In this document: positions 1 through 6,939 of the stretch, piece by piece
Layout: each line of letters begins with the position of its first letter
Numbering within the stretch: position 1 is the first letter of the stretch
Source of the DNA: a virus
IMG/VR virus record: IMGVR_UViG_3300022701_000122
Location: 118,758-182,757 of that record
Direction: 5' to 3' (one strand)
Length of the DNA: 64,000 nucleotides
Notes under the pieces: model-generated
Told to the model about the DNA's origin: nothing
The model's input: only the letters and a program-made list of their open reading frames with translations
Database searches by the model: none
Made by a program: the position numbers and the translations under genes

Positions 1-2
1 TG

Positions 3-56
3 GTCAGACACAGATCTTCATTTTATATAAACCAAGATGAAGAAGAAACTGCGTAA
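3..56 (+). CDS. C-terminal tail of an upstream gene (partial)
   Basis: This frame is open from the window edge and stops at a TAA, ending in an acidic tail (DEEETA). A strong terminator hairpin follows five bases later, which fits the end of a gene or operon. Only 17 residues are visible, so no product can be named. Confidence 0.4.
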   Translation, partial: VRHRSSFYINQDEEETA

Positions 57-60
57 ATGA

Positions 61-106
61 ATGGGCATGAATTCTTAAGTTAATTCATGCCCATTTATTT
101 TTTTTT
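61..106 (+). terminator. Rho-independent terminator
   Basis: A perfect 13-base-pair stem (61-73 with 82-94, outer bases ATGGGC) with an eight-base loop is followed by a T-rich run to about 106. It separates the upstream operon from the beta-prime operon. Confidence 0.85.
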
Positions 107-126
107 GAAAAATGTGTAAAAATGAA

Positions 127-151
127 GGACAAACTGTAAATTTGTATATAA
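127..151 (+). promoter_or_regulatory. Promoter-like element GGACAAA-N11-TATATAA
   Basis: GGACAAA (127-133) and TATATAA (145-151) are separated by 11 bases, just after a terminator and before the first gene of the beta-prime operon. The same pair with 11- or 12-base spacing precedes the second beta-prime gene and the gene at 29400. The role is inferred from repetition and position. Confidence 0.45.
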
Positions 152-161
152 AGGAGAATAT

Positions 162-563
162 ATGAAAGAAATAGATATATTAAAAGATATTGTGCGTAGT
201 AAAGGAATTATTACAGAACAAGAATTTATGAGTAAGAAATCGAATAGAGTAAGATTACATTCAACCAATCCAAAATCATTTTTAGCTGTTGGTAAAAATG
301 GAACACCAAGATTTCCAATAGTTAATCAATATAACGCTGTATCTATGTCTACATTAAAAAGAAGTTTAGCAGCAGCAAGAAGACAGAGATCAATAGCTCA
401 AAATAAAAGTAAGTATCAAAAAATAATTGATAAATTAAAAGTTTATATAAATAGAATTGAAAAAAGAACGAATACTTATCCAGTATCTTATAAGATAGAT
501 AATGCATTAAAAAATATATTGAATAAAGGTATGAAAAAAACACTCATAAAAATAGGCGAATAG
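162..563 (+). CDS. Unknown basic protein, first gene of the beta-prime operon
   Basis: The 133-residue product is lysine- and arginine-rich, with a helical second half from about residue 65. A central RFPIVNQYNAVS segment followed by a basic helix recalls the FPI-plus-helix segments in some phage head-associated proteins, but this is too weak to assign. An AAGGAG ribosome site precedes the start. It ends 10 bases before the beta-prime N-terminal gene, so the two are probably co-transcribed. Confidence 0.8.
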   Translation: MKEIDILKDIVRSKGIITEQEFMSKKSNRVRLHSTNPKSFLAVGKNGTPRFPIVNQYNAVSMSTLKRSLAAARRQRSIAQNKSKYQKIIDKLKVYINRIEKRTNTYPVSYKIDNALKNILNKGMKKTLIKIGE

Positions 564-573
564 GTTAATTGAT

Positions 574-1500
574 ATGATAAATGTAATAAATGTAAATAAG
601 TTTATTCGTGAAGGAAAATTGAAGGGTCCGATAACGAGTCCTCAAATATTCATGGGTAAATCTTATACACCACATCCAGAAGGGTTACATAGCGAAGAAA
701 TATTTGGATTAGACGGTTCACCGGAAAGAAGAAATTCGATGTCGTGGATTGATTTGAACTGTAATGTAATACATCCAGTATTTTATGATATTGTATCTAA
801 ACAAATAGAGAAAAAAATTGTTAAACTAATATCTAATGAAGAAATGTTTACTATAAATGAAGAGACAGGTGAACTTGTTCAAGACGAAGAAGGGGAATTA
901 ACTGGATTTTCAAGTTTTGTTAAAAATATAGATAAAATAAAATTTAGAAGAGCAGAAGAAGGATCAAAAGGTAATAGAAATAAGGTAGTTAGTGTTTTAG
1001 AAAAAAATATTAAGAATAATACATTTTTTATAAATAAATTGATAGTTATTGCACCAGACTATAGACCAATATTTTATTCAGAATCGGATGATCGACCAAC
1101 AATCGATGAGTTAAATGATATATATAAAAGTATTATAATATTATCTAATCAATTAAAAAGTGTATCTGGACCATTATTTGACATACTTAGCTATAAAATG
1201 CAGATGTATATGAAAGAATTGTTTGAATGGGTTAAATCGAAAGTGAGTAAAAAACACGGTATAATAAGAAGAATGATGCTTGGTAAACGAGTAGATTTTT
1301 CTGCTCGATCTGTTATATCACCAAATCCAAATCTTAAACTTGGTGAAGTTGGAATACCACTTAATACGGCGTGTGGTTTATTTGAACCAAATTTGATATA
1401 TGGTATAGTAAATTCTCCGTATTCCAAAGATATACCAGATGAATTTCATGAAGAAGTTAAATCATTTTTGGGTAAAGAATTACTTCCTGATTTAACGTAA
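574..1500 (+). CDS. rpoC: RNA polymerase beta-prime subunit, N-terminal part
   Basis: The 308-residue protein carries the front part of a bacterial-type beta-prime subunit. Visible landmarks are EEIFG near residue 41, DLNCNVIHPVF near 60-70 (a counterpart of the conserved HPxxF segment), the LRP-like segment NKLIVIAPDYRPIF near 154, DELNDIYKSII near 178, and the hallmark GKRVDFSARSV at 237-247 followed by LKLGEVGIP. The usual N-terminal zinc cysteines are absent. The protein stops before the catalytic DFDGD motif, which is encoded 2.6 kb downstream by a second gene. The polymerase is thus split, as in some other jumbo phages, and should form a phage-specific transcriptase with the beta subunit at 17.6 kb. 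Confidence 0.95.
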   Translation: MINVINVNKFIREGKLKGPITSPQIFMGKSYTPHPEGLHSEEIFGLDGSPERRNSMSWIDLNCNVIHPVFYDIVSKQIEKKIVKLISNEEMFTINEETGELVQDEEGELTGFSSFVKNIDKIKFRRAEEGSKGNRNKVVSVLEKNIKNNTFFINKLIVIAPDYRPIFYSESDDRPTIDELNDIYKSIIILSNQLKSVSGPLFDILSYKMQMYMKELFEWVKSKVSKKHGIIRRMMLGKRVDFSARSVISPNPNLKLGEVGIPLNTACGLFEPNLIYGIVNSPYSKDIPDEFHEEVKSFLGKELLPDLT

Positions 1501-1519
1501 TAATAAAGGCGATTAAAAA

Positions 1520-2200
1520 ATGTATATATCAGAACAGTATTTAAATGAATTATCTTATTTCGTAACGCCATACGTTAAAAAATTAATAAATAATATCCCA
1601 ACTGTTACTAAAAAAGATTTCATTGGCAATGTTGAGCCAGGAGATATTGTTCTTGGATTTTCGCCAAGAGAACTGAAAACGGTAAGAACATCTAAGATAA
1701 TTGCATCTGTTCAACGATCACCATATACTACTTCAAAAATTGTTGCTGATAATAAGACTATTATTGGATATGGAGTTAAGGCAGTCAATACAGTTGATGA
1801 AAATTTTCTTAGAACATATCAATTAAGAAATTTATTAATTGAACGACATGAATTATGTTTAATTAGAATAAATGATGCTACACTTACACAAAAAAGAAAA
1901 GCTATAGATTTTTGTTTAAATAGACTTGGACTTGAATATAATTCTTCTGATTTATTGAAAACTATATGGAATGTTTTTACACGAAAGAAACTATTTCCAT
2001 TTTTTAGAAATGAACCATTGGAGAAAAAAGAAGTAGATAATTTACAAAGACCACTTTTTTGTTCTTCTATTATTGCATTGGGTTATTGGTATGCCGGATA
2101 TAAACATAAATTTAATGGTAAGAGTCCATACGAACTTTGGCCTATTGATTTTTTAATTGATGATAATACAACTGGTGTTTGTAGAGTGGAGCAATTATAA
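1520..2200 (+). CDS. YiiX-like NlpC/P60-superfamily protein with N-terminal packaging-like tag
   Basis: The protein starts with MYISEQYLNE, one of a set of near-identical decapeptides in this window that end in [IL]xE, the kind of site cut by T4-type prohead proteases. After it comes a GDIVLGF segment (about residue 42), a hydrophobic stretch with SPYTTSKIV where permuted NlpC/P60 enzymes usually keep the catalytic His, and RPLFCSSIIALGYW near 178, the expected position of the catalytic Cys. The His position reads Thr/Ser, so peptidase or acyltransferase activity is doubtful. It sits between the two beta-prime genes. The fold assignment is from motif order only. Confidence 0.6.
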   Translation: MYISEQYLNELSYFVTPYVKKLINNIPTVTKKDFIGNVEPGDIVLGFSPRELKTVRTSKIIASVQRSPYTTSKIVADNKTIIGYGVKAVNTVDENFLRTYQLRNLLIERHELCLIRINDATLTQKRKAIDFCLNRLGLEYNSSDLLKTIWNVFTRKKLFPFFRNEPLEKKEVDNLQRPLFCSSIIALGYWYAGYKHKFNGKSPYELWPIDFLIDDNTTGVCRVEQL

Positions 2201-2219
2201 AAAATAAAGGATAATCGTA

Positions 2220-2507
2220 ATGATGGATTTTTTTAAAGAACGTCACATTTATGATAAGTTAGTAGATGATAACGTATTAGTATGGGAAAGTCATGAAGAT
2301 GATGTAGATTATTTTGTAAAATGGACGAGAGTAAGTGATAATGAACACAGAATAAGAGAACATGTGCCAGTTAATAGATGTAATACATTTGGTCAATCAA
2401 GATTAAGTTTAAATTTTTTAAAAAAAGGAAAATATCAAATAGATATAACTGCATATAGTGAAAAAGGTCTTCAGAGTGATAAGTCATCTATTTTATTGTC
2501 AATATAA
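2220..2507 (+). CDS. Small beta-rich protein, possibly fibronectin type III-like
   Basis: The 95-residue protein has alternating hydrophobic strands and an ending (GKYQIDITAYSEKGLQSDKSS) typical of the last strands of a fibronectin type III or Ig-like domain. The next gene encodes a clearer FN3-like domain with a signal peptide. Two ATG codons are adjacent and either could be the start after the AAAGG site. Confidence 0.55.
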   Translation: MMDFFKERHIYDKLVDDNVLVWESHEDDVDYFVKWTRVSDNEHRIREHVPVNRCNTFGQSRLSLNFLKKGKYQIDITAYSEKGLQSDKSSILLSI

Positions 2508-2566
2508 CAAACATTTTTATTAGTTAATGTCAATAGTATAAACACTGGTAAGAAAGGATTAAAGAA

Positions 2567-2971
2567 ATGAAGAAATTAAATTTTACATTAATTTTATTGC
2601 CGATTATTGTTGTTTGTTTTATGGTTTCCCCATTATTTGCTGCAACTGTAACATTAACATGGAATCAACCAAATGAATCGGAAGAAAATATTACGGAATG
2701 GGAAGTGTTTTGGGGATACGAGGGTAGAGGTGGAAACGGTGAAGAGTTTGTATACCAATTTAATCCAACCACAAATTCAGAATTACTTGTGACTGAGAAA
2801 ACATGCGTTATAGAAAATGTAGATAATGGAAAACAGACATTTTATGCAGTTAGAGCCAAATCTGGAGAAGTAAGAAGTTTTTATTCAGAAGAAGTATCAA
2901 CTACTATTCCATTATCAAGTCCATCTGGAATTCAGATTAATATATCGATAACGATTACAACAAATCCATAA
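2567..2971 (+). CDS. Secreted single-domain FN3-like protein
   Basis: A basic start followed by a long hydrophobic stretch and PLFAA (residues 1-27) is a classical signal peptide. The rest reads as a fibronectin type III-like domain: VTLTWNQP, ITEWEVFWGY, TFYAVRAKSG and YSEEVSTTI are typical strands. Export of an FN3 domain by a phage suggests a cell-surface or periplasmic role, for example in adhesion or superinfection exclusion; the actual role is unknown. Confidence 0.65.
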   Translation: MKKLNFTLILLPIIVVCFMVSPLFAATVTLTWNQPNESEENITEWEVFWGYEGRGGNGEEFVYQFNPTTNSELLVTEKTCVIENVDNGKQTFYAVRAKSGEVRSFYSEEVSTTIPLSSPSGIQINISITITTNP

Positions 2972-3012
2972 ATAATTAATAGTAATTATATAATAAATAA
3001 AATGGGTGATTT

Positions 3013-3516
3013 ATGTTTTTATCAGAAGAATGCATCAATGAAAAAATAAATTTAAGTGAAGGAAAATTTTGGGAATGGTTAAAGAAAGTATTCTATGATC
3101 ATAATCCAAGACATCCACGAATGGTAGAATTAAATCAAGATTATTATGAATATATTTGGCATTGTAAAAGAGATCATCGAGATACAACGATGAAAGCAAA
3201 TATTCCAATTGGTAATGATACTGAAATAAAAATGGATTACGATGAAGAAAATATTCAAAAGACTGCATGTGTTCTTGAAGCACGTATTGAATATTTAGAA
3301 GGAATAATAGCTGTTATAGAGGAGGAAGGTATAGAGGAAGTTTGTCAATATAATAAATATAAATCGGAATGTCACAATGTATCACGTAATCTTCTTAGAG
3401 CATCAAAAATACGATTAAAACATGATAAAAAATATCTGCAAGGAATAAAATCTGGAAGGGTAAAACCAAGACGAGATTTTAAAGCAGAATTAGATAATGC
3501 CAAATATATAATTTAA
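3013..3516 (+). CDS. Unknown tagged protein (MFLSEECINE start)
   Basis: The 167-residue protein opens with MFLSEECINE, a variant of the shared tag ending in INE. The rest is charged and largely helical, with several Cys and His residues and a basic C-terminal third. I recognise no domain. It lies in the block between the split beta-prime genes. Confidence 0.75.
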   Translation: MFLSEECINEKINLSEGKFWEWLKKVFYDHNPRHPRMVELNQDYYEYIWHCKRDHRDTTMKANIPIGNDTEIKMDYDEENIQKTACVLEARIEYLEGIIAVIEEEGIEEVCQYNKYKSECHNVSRNLLRASKIRLKHDKKYLQGIKSGRVKPRRDFKAELDNAKYII

Positions 3517-3533
3517 AATGAGAATAATAAAAA

Positions 3534-3899
3534 ATGTTTATATCAGAACAATACTTAACTGAAATGTCTGTTACTGTAAAATATAAACGAAAATTATTTG
3601 ATGCTATTGTTTGCCCAAATAGTGGCTTATATTTTTTAGCTGATTTTAATGATTGGTCTATAGAATGGGCTGAATATGTTGCTCTTGAAGAAGATATAGA
3701 TAAAATAACTGAAGATCATTGGAAAGTAATTCATTTTATTCGAAGTTATTACTCTAAATATAATAGACCACCACGTTTAAGAACAATATTTCGTAAAACT
3801 GGATTTAAGTTAATGCATATTTATGAACTATTCCCAAATGGTCCTGGTCGTGGTGCTGGACGAATGGCTGGACTCCCATATAAACAACTTCCGATATAA
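3534..3899 (+). CDS. DsrC/TusE-family protein lacking the C-terminal cysteine, with packaging-like tag
   Basis: After the tag MFISEQYLTE, residues 30-121 follow the DsrC/TusE family closely: YFLADFNDW, ALEEDIDKITEDHWKVIHFIR, PPRLRTIF, ELFPNGPGRGAGRMAGLP. TusE and DsrC pass persulfide sulfur through a penultimate Cys after GLP. Here the tail is YKQLPI and neither reactive Cys is present, so it cannot act as a standard sulfur carrier and resembles the Cys-less regulatory DsrC homologues. DsrC homologues are known as auxiliary genes of phages of sulfur-metabolising bacteria. The tag implies delivery with the virion. A terminator follows. Confidence 0.85.
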   Translation: MFISEQYLTEMSVTVKYKRKLFDAIVCPNSGLYFLADFNDWSIEWAEYVALEEDIDKITEDHWKVIHFIRSYYSKYNRPPRLRTIFRKTGFKLMHIYELFPNGPGRGAGRMAGLPYKQLPI

Positions 3900-3928
3900 T
3901 ACATAAATAAAAGTTCAGATAATTTAAT

Positions 3929-3968
3929 AAAGCGTATCTATTTTATAATAGATACGCTTTATTTTTTT
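3929..3968 (+). terminator. Rho-independent terminator
   Basis: A perfect 14-base-pair stem (3929-3942 with 3947-3960) with a four-base loop is followed by a run of seven T after one A. It ends the operon that starts at 162. Confidence 0.9.
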
Positions 3969-3990
3969 AATAAAATTAAGGAAATATGAA

Positions 3991-4015
3991 GGACAAACTA
4001 CAAATGAATATATTA
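3991..4015 (+). promoter_or_regulatory. Promoter-like element GGACAAA-N11-TATATTA
   Basis: GGACAAA (3991-3997), 11 bases, then TATATTA (4009-4015). The preceding bases also match those before the element at 127 (ATGAAGGACAAACT-like context). It lies directly between a terminator and the second beta-prime gene. Confidence 0.45.
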
Positions 4016-4089
4016 ATATAATCTAAATAAAATAAGATAATAATATATATAGTTACAACAACGCTATTTAAACAATGAGAGGTCTAAAT

Positions 4090-6858
4090 ATGGCGGTTGA
4101 GAAAATAACAACGGAAGAAGCAAGAAACATATTGTTAATGATGAGTCAAGGGTATAAAGTTCCAAAAATTGTAAAAGATGTAATATTTAAAGTTGCTAAG
4201 ACGGAGATAGAAGATAAAGGGAGAGTCGTAATTATAAAACGCGACCCAAATGTGGGATCACGTCGTATGCAGGGTATGTATGCTAAAATAGTTGATGGTA
4301 GTACTATGGAAATACATCCTGCTATCGTCGGTGGGTTTGGCGCAGATTTTGATGGTGACACCGTTAGGTGCAGACTTCGATGCACTTGTAAATTTGAGAA
4401 AAACGAAACAGGACATACTGTGAATCACGAATGTCATATAGGAGAAATTTTATCTGTTACTAATGCATTTGAGTTTTACAGTAAAGAAGAAAAAAGAAAT
4501 GGTATATTGGTATCGAAATATAAGCCTAAAAAAGGTTATACTGTAAAAATAAAAGCCATTGATATTGAAACTGGCAATGTTGAGATGAAAAATGTTTCTG
4601 AATATTCTATCCACGAATTTATAAAATTATACAAGATAGAAGATACAAAAGATAGATTTGAAACGATTCATGCTTCTTCAGATCATTCATTAATCGTTTA
4701 TGACGATAATGATAAACAGATTAAGAAAATTTCTCCTATAGACTTGTTGGAAAATCTTAATAATAGATATTTAATCAAAGAAAATAATAATACTAAATCA
4801 AATCATTTAAATGATATATCTATACAAAAACTGCAAGAAATGGGATTAGAATTAATACCAGTTTCAGAAGTTAATATAGAGTATGATCCAGATGAAACAA
4901 CTGGATATGATTTAACAGTAGATGATTTCTATACATTTGCAACTCATGATGGTTTATTTATTCAAGATACAATGGCTGTTTATCATCCAATTTCAAATGA
5001 AGCCCAAAAAGAAGTCAAAGATAAAATGATTTCTACATATGGTATAGAAGGATTAAATAAACCAAATTTTGAGTTATCAAAAGAAATGTTGACTGGTATT
5101 TTCACTCTTACATATGATGAGAATAAAAAATCTCAAATCAAAACTATAAAAAAAGCAGATGAAGCGAATACGTTACCCATTGATCAACGTGTTAAATTCA
5201 ATGATATAGAAACAACTGCTGGTAGAGTTGTATTTAATAGTAATTTACCAAAATATATTCCATTTGTTAATGAACCAATTGATAAAAAGAAATTAAATGG
5301 AATACTTGCAGGTATATTAGAAAAAAGTATTCAAGACAATGCCACTACAATTGATAAATTAATGAGAATTGGATTTTTTTATGCTACTGTATACCCAAAA
5401 ACTATGTCTATCGATATGATGAAATTAAATCCAAAACTTATTAAACTTAAACAAAAATTAGCCAATGAAGAAGATATTGCCAGACAAATGGATATTCAGA
5501 ATGAAATGGAATCTGAAATGTTGAAATATCTTGAAAAAAATCATAGCGATATTTTTTATATGGTTAAAAGTGGTGGAGCTAAAGGGAGTAATCAGATACG
5601 TCAATTAATGGTTGCGAAGGGATTAACATCAGACCCAATGGGAAATGTTATACCAGCAATTTCTACCAGTATTTCTGATGGTTATTCTCCAGAAGAATAT
5701 TTTAAAGTGTCTGCTGCTGGAAGGAAGGGTATAATTGATAGAGCATTAAACACCGCTAACGGTGGATATGCTTATAGAAAATTTATCTTCTTAATGGCGA
5801 ATGTTGAAGCAGATATAAATATTGGTGATTGTGATACTCCAAGAACATTAGATATCAAACTAACTAATGAATTGATGAAAAGAATGCCTGGAAGATATGT
5901 ATATAATAATAGTAATAAGATAATTCCCATTAATGAAAAAATGATTGGAAATGTTATAAAATTAAGATCTCCAATATTCTGTAGATCACAAAAGATTTGT
6001 AGAATTTGTTATGGTGATTTATTGAAACAATTGAAGAGTAAAAATGTAGGTATTCTGGCTAGTATGACCTGCACCAGCCTTTCAGAGCGCATAATGAAAG
6101 CATTTCATCTTGGTGGTGCTGTTATATTAAATAGAGTTGATATTATAAATGAAATTATGGATAATTTAAATGATGATATGTTGCAAAAAGTTAAATCATT
6201 AGTTCATCAGAAGGAAGATGACTTATTCAATGATTCTGAATTTGCAACTATAAGAATAGATAAAAATATATATAATTCAACTATACCATCAAATAGAATA
6301 GTCGAAGAACATGGTTTTATAAAATTAGTAGTTGGTCATTTTACATTATCTTTAGATGGGTTTGAAATAAATGTTGAAATAGAACAACCAGTTAAAATAT
6401 ATATTCCAGAAGAACGAGAAGATAATGATAATATAATATCTTGTATGTACGCAAAAGGAGATAAATTATTTAGAATTGAATCAATAAGAGAAGATTTTTC
6501 AAAATTGGCTCAGAATCTTGATGGGTTGGTTGCTGGAAAGTCTCCGTGGTCAAGTATTCCCGGTATATATAAGAAATTTTATAAACAGTTAAGTGTTGTT
6601 GGATCATGGGATTCAGTTCATTTAGAAACTATTATTTCAAATGTATTGAGAGCAAAGCGTAATCCACAAAAACCAGCAAGATTGGTTGAACCATTTGATC
6701 CAGATTTTTATTCAATTAAGAGATTGCCAGGAATGATGTCATGGCCCCTTGGCGTAGCCCTCGAAAATTTTTCTGTGGGGTTGCAAAGTGGGCTATGTGA
6801 GGATCGTGCTCCATCATCTCAAATTGAAAAAGTATTATTTGGAGAACCATTGTATTAA
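4090..6858 (+). CDS. rpoC: RNA polymerase beta-prime subunit, C-terminal part, interrupted by an intein
   Basis: The start at 4090 is chosen because GAGAGG lies seven bases upstream; an in-frame ATG at 4075 lacks a site. Residues 86-90 are the catalytic DFDGD of beta-prime, which binds the active-site magnesium. Directly after it comes an intein of about 203 residues, and the extein resumes as TMAVYHPIS, completing the family motif DFDGDxMAVHxPxS. Further on are SPIFCRSQKICRICYG (zinc-binding cysteines) and SLSERIMKAFHLGGA (trigger-loop region). The spliced product would be about 719 residues. It should assemble with the N-terminal half encoded at 574. Confidence 0.95.
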   Translation: MAVEKITTEEARNILLMMSQGYKVPKIVKDVIFKVAKTEIEDKGRVVIIKRDPNVGSRRMQGMYAKIVDGSTMEIHPAIVGGFGADFDGDTVRCRLRCTCKFEKNETGHTVNHECHIGEILSVTNAFEFYSKEEKRNGILVSKYKPKKGYTVKIKAIDIETGNVEMKNVSEYSIHEFIKLYKIEDTKDRFETIHASSDHSLIVYDDNDKQIKKISPIDLLENLNNRYLIKENNNTKSNHLNDISIQKLQEMGLELIPVSEVNIEYDPDETTGYDLTVDDFYTFATHDGLFIQDTMAVYHPISNEAQKEVKDKMISTYGIEGLNKPNFELSKEMLTGIFTLTYDENKKSQIKTIKKADEANTLPIDQRVKFNDIETTAGRVVFNSNLPKYIPFVNEPIDKKKLNGILAGILEKSIQDNATTIDKLMRIGFFYATVYPKTMSIDMMKLNPKLIKLKQKLANEEDIARQMDIQNEMESEMLKYLEKNHSDIFYMVKSGGAKGSNQIRQLMVAKGLTSDPMGNVIPAISTSISDGYSPEEYFKVSAAGRKGIIDRALNTANGGYAYRKFIFLMANVEADINIGDCDTPRTLDIKLTNELMKRMPGRYVYNNSNKIIPINEKMIGNVIKLRSPIFCRSQKICRICYGDLLKQLKSKNVGILASMTCTSLSERIMKAFHLGGAVILNRVDIINEIMDNLNDDMLQKVKSLVHQKEDDLFNDSEFATIRIDKNIYNSTIPSNRIVEEHGFIKLVVGHFTLSLDGFEINVEIEQPVKIYIPEEREDNDNIISCMYAKGDKLFRIESIREDFSKLAQNLDGLVAGKSPWSSIPGIYKKFYKQLSVVGSWDSVHLETIISNVLRAKRNPQKPARLVEPFDPDFYSIKRLPGMMSWPLGVALENFSVGLQSGLCEDRAPSSQIEKVLFGEPLY
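4360..4968 (+). other. Mini-intein in the beta-prime catalytic motif
   Basis: Extein sequences GADFDGD and TMAVYHPIS join perfectly if residues 91-293 are removed. The C-terminal end has clear intein blocks F and G: GYDLTVDDFYTFAT then HDGLFIQD followed by Thr. The block-B-like segment is TIHASSDHSLIVYDD. The last intein residue is Asp rather than Asn, preceded by Gln rather than His. At the N-terminal end the sequence TVRCRLRCTCKF gives no clean first-residue Cys at the expected junction. No LAGLIDADG or HNH endonuclease motif is visible, so it is a mini-intein. Confidence 0.8.
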
Positions 6859-6867
6859 AAATTACCA

Positions 6868-6884
6868 TATATATTAAATAATAA
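6868..6884 (+). promoter_or_regulatory. Recurrent motif TATATATTAAATAATAA (promoter-like)
   Basis: One of nine near-identical copies in the window, lying 10 bases after the beta-prime stop and about 55 bases before the homing endonuclease start. The role is inferred from its repeated placement between transcription units. Confidence 0.45.
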
Positions 6885-6939
6885 AGAGATGTTCTCATCA
6901 TTATTTTTTCATTGTTTAATATATAAGGAGAGTTATATT

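Noticed and set aside
4360-4968. Idea that the intein is a class 3 intein
   Set aside because: Class 3 inteins lack Cys1 but carry a Cys in block F; block F here (YDLTVDDFYTFAT) has none, so the atypical N-terminal junction remains unexplained rather than class 3.
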